From the NCBI RefSeq assembly GCF_020283565.1, contig NC_060064.1, forward strand, positions 27,548,337 through 27,612,336: a stretch of 64,000 nucleotides of DNA. Direction: 5' to 3'. This stretch comes from Trifolium pratense. Its lineage: Eukaryota; Streptophyta; Magnoliopsida; Fabales; Fabaceae. The notes beneath the pieces are model-generated. The model saw only the letters and a list, made by a program, of their open reading frames with translations, was not told the origin of the DNA and made no database searches. The translations under genes and the position numbers were made by a program. Shown one piece after another: positions 1 to 12,073 of this stretch. Position 1 is the stretch's first letter. The number at the start of each line of letters is the position of its first letter.

Positions 1-268
1 TGAGGATTTGTAAGAAGTGTTGCTTGCACAAATGTGAGTAGAAGCCATTGTTGTGCTTGTTTGGTGTTTGGGAATTAGGGTTTATGTAAATATTGATTTG
101 ATTGATTTGATTTGTTGTGGTGATTCTGGTCACGTGCGAAACGTAAGATTGAGGAAAGTGTACGCTAAGCTCCATTTGAGGTCAACATCACTGATCACTA
201 CACCCAACATGTGGACCCAAGTTCTCATTGTTGCAGTTTTTTTTTTCTTCTCTTTTTTATTAACATTA
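1..268. other. Non-coding flank left of the copia element
   Basis: No gene can be supported here. The stretch is AT-rich and ends in a T-rich run before the target-site duplication CATTA (264-268). An 81-codon frame on the plus strand has no recognisable domain and runs into the LTR, so it is not called. It could be the 3' flank of a gene outside the window. Confidence 0.4.
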
Positions 269-462
269 TGTTATGAACTATTTCTAGAGAATAACTAGAA
301 TAGAGAAGGAGAGAAAGGGAGAAGAGAAAAGAATATACTATTGTATTGTTTTATTCAAGGTGTGTGTTTTACATTGTGAGATAGTCATATATATAGGAGA
401 TTACATGGGCCAAGAATATGGGCCTAGACAAATGGACATCCACATCTATATTATTCATAACA
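269..462 (-). repeat. LTR, left copy (3' LTR in element orientation)
   Basis: This is a 194-bp terminal repeat with TG...CA ends, 192/194 identical by eye to the right LTR. It contains a tatatata run near 389-396. In element orientation it is the 3' LTR. Confidence 0.92.
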
Positions 463-475
463 TTCCCCCTTGGAT
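463..475 (-). other. Polypurine tract of the copia element
   Basis: The plus strand reads ttccccctt directly after the LTR, which is AAGGGGGAA on the minus strand immediately upstream of the 3' LTR. That is the expected plus-strand priming site and fixes the element's orientation. The following 100 bp, in minus orientation, has the CCCACTGGGTTTTTAATA and TTTTAATGAGGCA signatures common in the 3' region of plant copia elements. Confidence 0.75.
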
Positions 476-2199
476 GTCCATCGATGATATGCCTCATTAA
501 AACCTTACTATTAAAAACCCAGTGGGAAAAATCATAGTGAAGGAAAAAGAGTACAACATCTTTTGTGTGTGAACTGCCTCGTTAAAAACCTTACCAGGAA
601 AACCCAGTGGGACAAAACCACGGTGAAGGGAAAAAGAGTGCAGAACATATTTATATCTCCCCCTCATAAAGACAATTGTATATGAGACGAAGAAACTCAA
701 ATAATCTTATGTAGCTGTAGTAGTTGCTCAAAAGTTTTACTTTAAGTTGACTTTGTAGAAAGACCTGTCTTATCTTCTTGATCATATACTCTTCTCCAAA
801 TATGTAGTTTGTGCGACATTATCTTCATGTTGAATCGTTGGAAGAACCCTTTAGAAGAAAACTCACAAATTCTTGTATCTGATGAATCATATACTTCAAC
901 CAAATCACATTCTTGATTTATCTTCTATAGTGCTCATCTTTCCTCATCATTTTGTTTCATGAGATTGTTATTGTTGTTTGTTTCATAGATCTCCATGAGT
1001 AATTGTACTTCTTCATGTGAACATATAGTTTGTTTGTGATCTATACATTTACGAGGATTAAACAAATTACCTGCATATCTAAAATAGCAAAGTATATACT
1101 TGATGATATATTGACAACAAATAATAGGTTAACAATGTATTTGTCCCCATTAGAACCAAAATGTGGTGCTTCAGGACCAATTAGTTCTTCACCATTTACT
1201 CGAACTCTAAAATGGCATTTGTTTACATCGACGATCGTACAAAAATTAGGGTACGTAATTGATCTTATAGAATCATTTTAGAACCTTTTGTATATAAGCT
1301 TCATGATTCACAAAATATTCTTCAAATACTTATTTTGTAATAAATGACAATATCTCAAGCTCTTTGGGAGTCTCTTGATGATACAATCTTAAACAAATTT
1401 ATTGCCAAATATTTTCTTAAAATGAACAAATTGTCATTTTCATATTTCTCACTTGGAAATATTCAACATGCATATAGATGTTGCTCGAGTATATAAGGAG
1501 ACTTATTCATCTTTATTAAGTCATCTCTCCAATATATATGTGTCTTACGAAAATTAAATCATTCTGGGATTTTCATATAATCATCATTATCAAGTGAGCT
1601 AGTCAAATACGTTAAAACACATATTTCACATAAATTGAGTATTTCATATGCTACTCAACTTAATTAATTACAAAGAAGTATTGGAATTCACTTTAGGTGA
1701 ATATGCTTCTTGAAAATCAATGATAGACATTTATCAATACACTTGAATAACAATCCAAACTCTAAATATTTGATTTTCATTATTTTCCTCTTGAAAATTT
1801 ATTCATATCGAATTATTTCCATCTGCAGATGGAATGGACTATTGGTCCAAAAACATTCCGTTTTGCAAAGCTAGTTTAATTTTGTATCAATTGCGTCTAT
1901 CTATTTAGTCAATCATTTCATTGTCTATAATCCTTAATAGACTTTGATTTATGATCCTCATTATTTCTTATCATATATAGCGCTATATTATATAAATAAA
2001 CATCGTCAACGTTGATTTTTCTTTCGGTTTCATCGTATTCCATTCATGACATAATTCGTCGAGATCTCTTTATTTTCATAAATTTCAGGTACCTGATAAG
2101 TTCTTATGGAACTAGAAAATTAATTATGTCAAATAATCTTTTCATATCCTCACTTGGGTCATCTTTATTTTTAGCTCATTTTCTTATTTGAGGATTTTA

Positions 2200-2297
2200 A
2201 TCTTTGGAACCGACTGACCTACCACGCTACAGGGTGGTTAAAATTCATTTGCAATATAAGATTGTCCAACAGGGACATCCATTTTGATTGGAGCATT
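2200..2297 (-). pseudogene. Copia polyprotein remnant (RGRxVGSKD region)
   Basis: Read on the minus strand, 2200-2226 encodes RGRSVGSKD. The preceding 2242-2297 encodes a stretch resembling NAPIKMDVPVGQ in a second phase. Together these match the linker between integrase and reverse transcriptase in plant copia polyproteins (family knowledge). An in-frame TAG precedes RGRSVGSKD and the two blocks are out of phase, so the frame is broken. No intact catalytic motif was found nearby. Confidence 0.7.
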
Positions 2298-4189
2298 AGC
2301 AGCTGATAGTTGAACATCTGGTTCATATTTTTGCAAATGATACATCTTTTGAACATCTGGTTCAATCTATTTTATATGAGGATCAAGATGAGATAATAAT
2401 AACTATTTATTTCAAGTGATTCATTTGAACTTCAGGTTCATATTTTTCAGCTGCTTATTCCCTCCCCCTAATATTGAGAAAACTAATTCATCATCACTTG
2501 AAAATTATCCTTCTAGGCTATAAACAAGTCCCTATTGGCTCAATATAATTTATAAGGGATGAAGAGTTGTATCAAATATATTTTCCCAATATTCTTTAAT
2601 AATTCATCGTATTGCATTATATTGGAGCAATTGGAACATACCAACACATCCAAAAATGCTTATATGAAAAATATTAGAGTATAAAACTAAACTTAATTGC
2701 AAGTTAGGGGGAAGACTTTCGTATAATAACTTATTGGCTTGAGCGAATCAATATCTCAACATATATATTTAAATGTTCCCAAAATATAAAATAGAACATA
2801 GAAGTATTGATCTCATAAGTATCGATCATGTAATTAACTTTAGACGTCTAAAGAATGGATCTTCAAGTCCATTATTATTTTTGTTTGTATGAACATATTC
2901 TACAAGATGTTCGGTATAAATTTCAATTAACATATGATACTTATCAAATACTTTCTAGAATAATATATACATAATGAGCTCTCAAAAATAATCTCACAAA
3001 CTTTTGGTTGTGAGTTGATAACTAACATACATGTGACCATTTAGTTGATGCATCAATTAAAATTATAGAAATTTAATTGGTCCACATGATCGTTGTATTG
3101 ATTTATAAATATCACCTTATATATAATATAAGAGACGCTCGTTTACTAAATTTATCAATTTTCTTCGGGAACTAGTAATACACAAAAAGTGTTAGATTGA
3201 ATGAACTTCTGGTCATTCAATACATATTCATAGAAATTTTTCGCTTCATAATAGACCAGAAATGACCCAACTGATCTTGCCAATGATAAAATTAATATGA
3301 TTTATTTGTAAACTTCTGGTTTACTTGAACATGTGCTTAAATTGCACTAATATCATAAGTACACCACAAACTAGAGACAAAAGTTGATAATATGTCTCGT
3401 AATATAGAGATAAAATATTTCCTTTGTTTCTTGTTTCAATATGATATTCATTTATGTGAATATCTTTCGGTAACAAATTTCTTTAAGACTTAAAATATAA
3501 AATATATTAGCAAAGTGCAACTTTGTTTCTCGATATAACAATGCATTGTCTCTTCTGGAGCCTTCAATAATTTTCGTACTACCAAATATAAAATTTAATT
3601 TTTCATGAATAGTAGTATCGATGAATATTTTCAAGCTAAACAAATATGTTTCTACAAAAAAAATCTTTTCGGTGGAACACAATAAAAAAATAGTAATAAT
3701 TTATTTGTATGAGAATTAAAAGAGTAAAAATAAAGTATAACAAAATAATGTTTATGTGGATTTCAGTAGAATTAGAAATTAAAATATAGTAACAATTAAA
3801 AGATTTTAAAATTAAAATCAATCAATTGATTTAAATATGTAACCGAATAATTAAAATCAATTTATGTTTGCAAGGATTTTTTTTTTTTTTTTAAAAAGGA
3901 ATAATTTTTTTTTTTAAGAGCAAAGAATAATCATTATTATGAGAGGAAGAAAAAAACGTTTGAACCATGCATTCAATCACGAGTTTAATATATCAATAAT
4001 ATCCATCCAATGTATGTACAACAATGGATATACAAAATATTCTTGAACTTTGTTTTTTTCAAAGTTGCTACTTCAAGATCATATTCAAGAGACATAAATA
4101 ATTCTTCTATTGATTTCCTTTTAATTTTGGTTCACCTTATACCAAGATCAAATATATCATATAGATTGTAATCATGTTGTAAAATTTTG

Positions 4190-5775
4190 TAAGTTCTTCA
4201 GGAACTTAACAATATATCTCTATCAACAATGGCTATGGAAAATTACAATTTTTCAATCCTTCTGGAATACTTGATATTAAACTTTTGCTTATTCAAGAAC
4301 TATATCTTTAGGGAAATTAAAATATTAGTTCTTCAAGAATTATACCACCAATATTTATAAACATTGATTATGAAAAATTGTTCTTGAGCGATACTACAAG
4401 AAATGCTTTAATATTGAATTTTAAGTTCTTCAAGAACTATACATATAATTTTTCATTAACAATGATTCGGGAAATTCATATTTTTTGAGTAATCCATCAG
4501 AGATCATTATTATTAAAGCATTAGTTCTTCAAGAACTATATCACAAGTGATCTTCATAATGATTAAGAATAATTTATTCCTTGTGCATTCGATTGGATTT
4601 TCCCTTTTTCTTCTTTAGTTCTTCAGGAACTAATTTGCCGACTTTTTACTCTCTTTTTTTCATTATTTTTTTTCACTTCTAGTGAGAAGCCGAAATTTTA
4701 AAATTAACACAGTCATGACTATTACCACGACCATGACCACAATTTTTTTTTCATGGTAATCGTGTGTTACTACATTCACTTCTGGGAATGGAGTAACATC
4801 AGTGGGTTAGATTTCATTCACTTCTGGGAATGATTTTTCATTCATTTATCATTGATATATACTATCATCAAATAATAAAATTAAGCAAATAATTAGATAA
4901 ACATACTAAACACAGTCTAATAAAAGATAATTCCAATTATTTTTATTAATACTAATATAATGTAACGTACTAAAATTTTATAATGCAAATTAAATAGTAA
5001 CATAATGAAATTAATAATAATTATAATGTAACATATGCTATGAATGAGATTAATTAGTAACTTATTGAAAATAAATTGGAATATTTTTATGCTTTAGCTT
5101 TACAATATGATGATACATATTAAATTATTATTATTATTATTATTTATTTATTTTTAATCAGCATGATATGCATAGATTATACACTATTATTATTATTATA
5201 ACAATAAATAAAATAAATTCAATAAAAATTATAAATTGCCAAAACTCTAAAAAAAATTGATAAAGCTATCCTTCAGGGATGCATGTATATGTATTTTGAA
5301 TTCTTCTGGAATTCATAAGAAATAATTTATAAGAAGTTCTTCAAGAACTATATAACATCATTATAATGTAAAATTAATCATTTATGCAATTCTTCAGGAA
5401 TGCATACAACATCGAGTTCTTCAGGAACTGTATAACATATATTATAATGTAATAGGAATACATATATTGGTGCAATCCTTCAGGGATGCATAAATATATT
5501 GAATTATTCATGAGTTCTTCAAAAACTCTATAAATATAATAGATCTTATCAATTATTTTGTACATCCTTCAGGGATGTGTCCCAATTGAATTCATCAAGA
5601 TTTCATGGAGAACAAAATTTGGATTTTTAAGTTCTTTAAGAACTATATAATAGATCAAATCAGTTATTTTTTTCAATCCTTCAGGGATTGATATTTTAGA
5701 AGCGTAGGTTTATGAATTTTCAAGATTCATATTTTAAAATTTCATCATACTATGAATCTTCAGGATTCATATTTT
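4190..5775 (-). repeat. Degenerate short-inverted-motif repeats (TTCnnGAA) in element interior
   Basis: About fifteen to twenty variants of TTCTTCAAGAACT, CTTCAGGAACT or CCTTCAGGGATGCAT are scattered here at irregular spacing, for example near 4193, 4420, 4522, 4618, 5336, 5391, 5416, 5629 and 5756. Many contain TTCnnGAA, the two-module form of a heat-shock element. Gag-derived Gly/His/Arg coding traces lie among them (4704-4735, minus). Whether the repeats are regulatory or decayed coding tandem repeats cannot be decided by eye. Confidence 0.55.
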
Positions 5776-5910
5776 AAAAATTTCACTATGATACTTCTAG
5801 ATCGTAGGCTGTGAATCAATATGAAAAAAACGAAAAAAATAGAATAAAAAATACAAGAAATAAAATTATCACCTCTCATGGTTGCTATACCTTTTTAGAG
5901 AGGGGAGAGA

Positions 5911-5929
5911 GACTATCGTGCTGATAACG
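5911..5929 (-). other. Primer-binding-like site of the copia element
   Basis: On the minus strand, directly after the 5' LTR, the sequence is CGTTATCAGCACGATAG. It resembles the plant copia primer site TGGTATCAGAGC that pairs with tRNA-Met, but with differences. Its position fits the minus orientation. Confidence 0.6.
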
Positions 5930-6123
5930 TGTTATGAACTATTTCTAGAGAATAACTAGAATAGAGAAGGAGAGAAAGGGAGAAGAGAAAGGAATAGACT
6001 ATTGTATTGTTTTATTCAAGGTGTGTGTTTTACATTGTGAGATAGTCATATATATAGGAGATTACATGGGCCAAGAATATGGGCCTAGACAAATGGACAT
6101 CCACATCTATATTATTCATAACA
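5930..6123 (-). repeat. LTR, right copy (5' LTR in element orientation)
   Basis: This is a 194-bp terminal repeat with TG...CA ends. It is followed by the target duplication CATTA (6124-6128), which matches 264-268 exactly. Confidence 0.92.
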
Positions 6124-6128
6124 CATTA

Positions 6129-7796
6129 CATTTTTTTGTTTTTTTCTTAAGTTTAAAACCAGGTTTGGTCGCCTTTTTTCAAATTTTTTAAGTTTTGGTC
6201 CCCTATTTTATTTTTTATTGGTCAATAGATAAAATTGTAAAGTAATTGAAAACTCACACACACAAAGTTGAGTGATCAGAATTTGAATTCTGATCCTAAC
6301 GTCTGACAATAGCAAATTTTGGCATTTACGTCAGTTGAGCTAAAATTTGTTAACCCGCTATTAGGAAAACCAACTTTTTGATCCTTATTTATTTTTTTTT
6401 TTTGAGTTATGATCCCAACTTCATTTTAATTTTAATTTTACTAACGTGGCCTTGTCATTAACGACGTGTCACTATCTATGTGGACAAGTTTTATATACAC
6501 ATCATCATTAATTTATTTAATTAAACAATAATTAATTTATAAAATATTTATTTTTAAAATAATAATTATTAAGTTGAAAAAAAATATTTTGTATCACGGC
6601 GGTTGTCGTTAAAGACGAATTGGTAGTTATGAGGTTTCCGGCCATTGAGAATGAAATTGACTTTGCTATGTCATCAAAATTGAGCTTAAATTGGGCTCAT
6701 ACCCTCTTTTTTATCAAAAAAAAATATATTTATATTGCGGGAGATCGAACTGCGGTAGTGAAATTGTTACATGACAAAAAAGTATTTATATTTTCAAAAG
6801 AAAATTCTCAAAATCATTTCCACAAAAAAATCCTTAAAAAAAATTCTTAATTGTGTAAATTGAATAATACAATATTTGTTTATATATACGGAATAAACCG
6901 AACACGAGGCAATTTGATTCAATTCTTAAAATTTTGGTTCACATATTTAACAAATTTTAAAATTTCGGGACATTTCACTCCCTCTCTTCTATATATTCTC
7001 TTATTTTTCCTTAAAAAAAATCAACAATCATTAATATAATAAAAAAAATCAATGAATAAAATTCTACCAAAAAAAATCAATGAATAAAATTCTACCAAAA
7101 AAAATCAATGAATAAACAAAAAAACAATTTATACAAAATTGTGTATAAATTGCCGTAAAAAGTATGAAAATAAATAAATAATGTGTTTAGGCCGTTGCCG
7201 TAAAAAGTATGAAAAGCTAAACAAAATGACAAAATTTGTTTGTGGTTAAAATTTTATTTATACATTTGTGGTTAAAAAAAAAATGACGAACAAAGTTCTG
7301 TTGCTATTGTTGAAACATGTTGTATATATTTTTAATGTCTATATCTTATAATGAATCGTGACACTATCTATGGTAGCAGGACAACCATGAAGAGGAAACG
7401 TGATAGAGAGGTAGGGAGAAAATATAAGTAATTATAAAAAACATGAGATAATCAGGAAACATGAAATAGAAATATGAGAAAAGGTGAAAGAAATAAAAAA
7501 AAAATGAGAATCCATCAAAATCTCATGATATGAAGAAAGACTTTTTGTAGCTCAAAATTCACTAAAAAGTCCATCAAAATCCATTCAAATCCTATTTTTT
7601 AAACAATCCATCGAAATTAGAATACTTTTGAATACCACAAGACTTTTTGTAAGTTGTAAAGAGTCTTGATTGAATACCACTAGACTTTTTTAAAGTCTTT
7701 TAAAATCCTAATTGAATACCACATGATTTTGTCATCATAAAAAAGTCTTTTAAAATCCATTGAAATCCTAATTGAATCCACCCTCTTATTTTCGCT
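6129..7796. other. AT-rich spacer with SINE/MITE remnants
   Basis: No gene is supported. Around 6235-6365 there is a degenerate tRNA-like unit, probably minus strand (TTAGCTCAACTGAC A-box-like). Around 7380-7780 lies a low-complexity segment with repeated gacttttt/aaagtc and aatccattgaaatcc words, typical of a decayed palindromic MITE. A 76-codon frame at 6620-6850 has no recognisable domain and is interrupted by poly-A, so it is not called. Confidence 0.45.
7041..7116. repeat. 28-bp tandem repeat, about 2.7 copies
   Basis: The unit is eight A residues followed by TCAATGAATAAAATTCTACC. Copies lie at 7041-7068 and 7069-7096, with a partial third at 7097-7116. The copies are identical by eye. 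Confidence 0.85.
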
Positions 7797-7898
7797 CATA
7801 AACCCTTATTGAGAGAAAAAAAGAAGAAGAAAAGAGAAGCATAAACCTTTCTCGTGGTGGAAGCTATCTAGGGTTTCGTTCGCTTTGAATTTTGAACC

Positions 7899-9663
7899 AT
7901 GGAAGAAGAAATCGAAGTGAACAAATCCGACGAAGATTTCAGCAATTCAATCCTCTCTGAATTCGGAAGCTCCACCAACGAAAGCCACCGGCACCTCTGC
8001 ATCGCCGTCGGATCAATATCAGAGGTGATCAAAACACAGAATCTACCTTCTTCACCGGTTGTATACTTGGCCTACACTCTTTCTTCCCTCACTATCATCT
8101 CAAATGGAGCTAACCCTGTCCCTATCTCTGATAACATCCTCTTTGACGTGTTTCTCAAACTTCTCTCTCTTGTCATTGTTAAAGTGCCTGTTGATGTTGT
8201 CAGGAAGACCAGAGAGTCTTCGTCGCAGCTTATTGCCACGGTTATTGTCTTTCCATCCATCTCTGAGACTGCAGTTGTTGATGGATTCAAGTGCCTTGAG
8301 CATTTGTTCAACAATGGAGAAGAAGATATTGTTCTTCCTTCTCATGATTCTCCGCTGTTCAATGTATTGTCAAAGTTTCTTACCGATTCCAGACCTCATG
8401 TAATGATTCTTTAACTTTTAACCTCAATTTTCTATGTGTTTTACTGCTAAACTAACTTTAATTTGATCACAACCGATTATAGGTATCACTTTAGAAATAG
8501 TCACGATTAAAGTCAAATTTTCGTAATAATCTAATGGTTACTAATAATACTATTGATTGGAGCTATCTGAATGCAAAATTGGTGATTATTTTAGTGCCTA
8601 TATATTTGAGATATCGCGATGTACCAGAGATATAGGAAAGACATAGAAAGAACACTAGCTTAGACTATAATATTAATAATGTATCAGCCTCGTGAGCTTA
8701 ACTTAGTTGGTAGGGACATTGCATTTTATATGTAGCGGAGGTTCGAACTGCGGACACCGTGGAATTTCAAGCCAATGGGCTACCTAACAAAAAAAAAAGA
8801 CTAACAATGTATCAGAGATATAGGAATAAACACTATGTCTCAACTCTTGATAATACTATAGTCTATAGGATATTGTTGAAATTGATCATTGATGTCTTCA
8901 TTTTTGTAAGATTATCATACTTAGTTGATCATATCCTAATACAAATTGTACACTGCCTTTAGTTGGTCTTGCCCACTGTTCAATCTTCCACTACTATCAT
9001 TATGGTCAGTTGGTCACTATTTGAAAAAGCTCTAGAGTTTACAATTCTCATTTAAAACGAGACGATTTAAAAATTTACGACATCTTAACCCTTTTCATCT
9101 CATACATTCCGTGTTGAGCGCAAGACAGGTTGTTCTTGTAATAATTGGTAGTGGACATGTTTCACTGTTTTAATTTTCTGAACTTGTGTGTGTATTGTGT
9201 AACAAACTAACAATTATTAATGTTGTGGACTGTGCGGTGAAGGGGCTTTAGCTGATTTAGCTAGGTTGCATAACTTTTGATTGGTTTACTATTAGACTGC
9301 TCTGTAGTCTGTTCTGTTCCTTATTAAGGATGCAGAATGCTTGCTAAATTATGGTAATACTTGAATGCTGTGTGTGCTAACTAAATATTCCAACAGGTTC
9401 GAAGGCAATGTCATTTGTGTCTCCGAAATATCTTGATAAACTTCCAAAAGTCTCCGCTACTAGGATCTGCAAGCGAAAGTGTTATAAACTTGCTTGAAAA
9501 GGTTCCATTGCTTGCTGGTGGAGCAAATGCAAATGCTGATGAAGGAACTAAGGGAGCCCAACAGGTTTTATATATTCTTGATGCCTTGAAAGAATGTCTT
9601 CCTTTGTTGTCGCTAAAATACAAGAACAACATTCTTAAGCATTTCAAATGCAAATGCTGGTGA
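7899..9663 (+). CDS. Truncated RRP12-like protein, copy A
   Basis: Two exons are predicted: 7899-8399 and 9397-9663, joined CAT|gtaatg...aacag|GTT, giving 255 aa. The product matches the N-terminal part of plant RRP12-like proteins (HEAT/NUC173 family), which act in nuclear export and processing of pre-ribosomal particles and are usually about 1200-1300 aa. Recognisable blocks are HRHLC (~30), the FLTDSRPHVRRQ junction (~160), a CLRNILINFQ block, the EGTKGAQQVLYILDALKECLP block and ILKHFK. After ILKHFK the frame runs into a re-used 29-nt piece of the same exon and stops (CKCW-stop), so about 1000 residues are missing. The start is the ATG after a shared gaattttgaacc leader. The neighbour is paralogous copy B. 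Function is doubtful; it may be a transcribed gene fragment. Confidence 0.72.
8688..8799 (+). mobile_element. tRNA-derived SINE in copy A intron
   Basis: It contains an A-box-like GTGAGCTTAACTTAGTTGG and a B-box-like GGTTCGAACTG and ends in an A-rich tail. It is flanked by AATGTATCAG on both sides (about 8679-8688 and 8806-8815). It occupies the orthologous position of the SINE in copy B, so it was inserted before the duplication. Confidence 0.75.
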
Positions 9664-9673
9664 AGGAACTAAG
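9645..9673 (+). repeat. 29-nt internal re-use at RRP12 truncation junction, copy A
   Basis: The 29 nt at 9645-9673 match 9524-9552 with one mismatch (G for A). The repeat starts within TTCAAATG, where CAAATG microhomology exists, and supplies the premature TGA. Copy B has the same junction. Confidence 0.85.
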
Positions 9674-11465
9674 CTTATTATGATCAATCGGATCCGAACA
9701 TACTATAGTAGAATCCATAGTTTCACATGATCTAATTGTGAAAAGGCAACTGAACCATGGTGGGAAAAGATTGTACTTATTCATAGTAAATGCCACCTGG
9801 TTTTGTTAACATTGGCCATAGCAGGTTTGGCTGGTTTAATTTTTTGTTGCTATCTTTGGAATGTAAATCATATAATATTGTGGTGTTAAAATGGTAGCTT
9901 ATGAAGTTTGAAGTTTCCAATTGGCTAAACCATGTGTAATTTTGTAGAAATGGATTATGGAACTGATATTGGCAGTTGTAAATTCTATTAACAAGTGAAA
10001 GTAGGAGGTGGTGGGTTGATTGGTCTGCAGTATGCACAGTGCATGTTCCCATCTATTTTACCAATTTCCATTCAATTCAAAATGAATCTATGATTGTACA
10101 TCGCCTATTGAAGCTGGTCTTTCTTCTTTCTTTTTTTTTTTTTTTTTTTTTAATTTGTAGGTTAAAATCAAGACTTTTCATGCTTTTGTTCAAAGAGAAA
10201 TACTTGCATGGACCATTAATATTTGGTCTCAATTTGTTCACACTCACATATTCAAAGTTTTCCAATTTCTCAAAATTTGTAAATGTTTCATCATTTGAGA
10301 CAATCAGATTTCAATTTGTTTCTTCTTTTTCAATTGTTTTGTTGGATGAGACCAAGTTAATTGATGGAAGTATTATTAAGGGACTTTTAACCTGTGACTA
10401 TTATTAAGGGACTTTTAACCTATGACACTTTTGTATAGTTTCTTATTTTTGGTTTTTTCTATGACAATTTTGTAACTATTTTTTGGTCTTCTCTGATACG
10501 CCTTGTGCTAGGAGATCTTTTGGTTTAGTCTAATATATCTCATTTTGGCTTGTTCAAAAAAAAAAAACTTTTATGTAATAAAAATTGATTATGGGACCAA
10601 CATAAAACCGGCAAATTAGTTATGGGACAAAAAAAACATAATTAAGCCAAAATTTAATTAAAAATACCTTAAAAATAGTGATTGATGAAAATAGTCATGA
10701 GGAATAGTGAGCCAAAATCTTGATATTAAGATAGCTACTCATGTGGGCATGAGTCTACAAGTTTTTCTCTCTTAAGATGTAGGTACGAATACTATAATAT
10801 TCTATACAAACTCTACTCATCGTTATTTCTAAGTGGTAGAAACAATACCAATAATCAATAAAAAATTATTTTGTGCAAATTATTTATTTGGTGTATAATT
10901 TAGGGGTGAGCAAAAAAAAAAAAAAAAAACCAAACCAAACCAAATACGTGACCGAATTAGACCAAACCATTTTAGGGGAGAGAAAAAAAATCAAAAACCA
11001 AACTAAATATGTGAACCGAATCAGATCAAACCATTTCAAACCGAACTAATTCTTAAAAAATTAGAACCAAATTGACTATAGAAAAACAATTCGGTTTGTT
11101 TTTTTTTTTTTTTGTGAAAAATGGGTGAACTGTGAACCGAATCATTAAACCTAAAATCACAAAAACTAAAAACTTAAAATCAAAATTAGAAACGTGAAAA
11201 TATAAAATTATAAGGACCCGTTTGAATTGATTTATTTTTGAACTTATGCAAAATAACTTATACAAATAAATAAAATTTTATGTATAATTATAAGTTTTTC
11301 AAACTGATTTATGAAAAAACAACTTATAAAAACACAATATTTGCTAGTAAAAATATATGAAGTAACCAACAATGAACTGATCCAATTGGTAAGGGTCTCG
11401 TCCATTTAAACATGTGATTAGGGGTTCGGTTAGTCATTGGTATAGAGTTGAAAACTTCGTACCAA

Positions 11466-11663
11466 GGCCCCGTTTGGATTAGCTTATTTTTAGCTTATGC
11501 AAACATCTTATACAATATAAATTAAGTTTTATGTTATTTTATAAGTTCACACCAGTGAAAATTGTATTTTTATAAGCTATTTTATCATAAATTACTTTGA
11601 CAAACTTATAATAATACATAAAAATTGCATAAATTCAAAAATAAGTTAATCGAAACAGGGCCC
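11466..11663. mobile_element. MITE with GGCCCCGTTTGGATTAGC termini
   Basis: The left end reads GGCCCCGTTTGGATTAGCTT and the right end, reverse-complemented, reads GGGCCCTGTTTCGATTAACTT. These are clear imperfect terminal inverted repeats about 198 bp apart. The termini are of the hAT-like type common in plants. No convincing target duplication was seen. Confidence 0.65.
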
Positions 11664-11734
11664 AAATATCATACTAACCAAAAATAACCCAAATTCAAAC
11701 ATACTCTGAATCCAACTTTGTTCTTCTATATATA

Positions 11735-11945
11735 GGGGTCTGTTTGGCAGGACAAAAAAGCTAGCTTTTAGCTTTTAGCTTTTGTCTTATAAATTAAAAG
11801 ACCTGTTTAGTAACAGTCTTTTTAGAAAGAGCTTTTAGCTTATTTTGCTGACTTATAACTTCTTTTTCAGAAGATATTTTAAATAGCTTCTGAACGCCAG
11901 AAGCTATCAGCTAACTTATCGTCCAAAAACTATTTTTGCCAAATA
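11735..11945. mobile_element. Probable MITE upstream of RRP12 copy B
   Basis: It begins GGGGTCTGTTTGGCAGGAC and contains repeated AGCTTTTAGCTT and AGAAGCTATCAGCTAAC words in inverted arrangement. It sits just upstream of the copy B leader, so the two RRP12 copies have different upstream DNA. Boundaries are approximate. Confidence 0.45.
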
Positions 11946-12073
11946 TATAGTCATAGTCTCTTCTTTTCACTCTCCTAGCTTAAACCCTTATTGACAAAAA
12001 AAAAATCGAAGCATAAATCCAACTTCTCGTCGTGGAAGCTATCTAGGGTTTCGTTCGCTTTGAATTTTGAACA

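Larger units (their letters stand above)
269..6123 (-). mobile_element. Ty1/copia-type LTR retrotransposon, degenerate interior
   Basis: Two direct 194-bp repeats (269-462 and 5930-6123) start TGTTATGAA and end TTCATAACA and differ at only two positions that I can find. They are flanked by a perfect 5-bp target duplication CATTA (264-268, 6124-6128). Orientation is minus: a polypurine tract, read as AAGGGGGAA, abuts the left LTR, and a primer-binding-like site, read as CGTTATCAGCAC, abuts the right LTR. The interior has no long frame on either strand. Copia polyprotein traces survive: a Gly/His/Arg-rich gag stretch near 4704-4735 and an RGRSVGSKD motif at 2200-2226. The near-identical LTRs and ruined interior suggest a non-autonomous family moved in trans (inference). 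Confidence 0.9.
7797..10067 (+). repeat. Duplication unit A (RRP12-fragment locus)
   Basis: Homology to unit B (11980-14128) runs from the leader (aaacccttattga) through both exons and the SINE-bearing intron to about 120 bp of shared 3' flank containing ttgattggtctgcag. Unit A differs by replaced sequence at about 9670-9880. The tandem period is about 4.18 kb. Confidence 0.85.
10068..11979. other. Spacer between RRP12 copies, MITE-rich
   Basis: No gene is supported. The frame at 10039-10407 lies across the unit A 3' flank and a T-run and shows no domain. At 10902 a TAGGGGTGAGC terminus begins, followed by a long A-run and accaaaccaaacc repeats, resembling the left end of a hAT-type element whose right end I cannot find. 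A partial MITE (GGACCCGTTTGAATTGATTTA) begins near 11214. Confidence 0.4.

Noticed and set aside
497..700. 67-codon minus-strand frame beside the left copia LTR
   Set aside because: It is the non-coding 3' region of the copia element (CCCACTGGGTTTTT-type sequence) and does not match a polyprotein domain.
10039..10407. 122-aa frame between the RRP12 copies
   Set aside because: It begins in the duplicated 3' flank, crosses a T-run, has no domain and is not preserved in the second unit.
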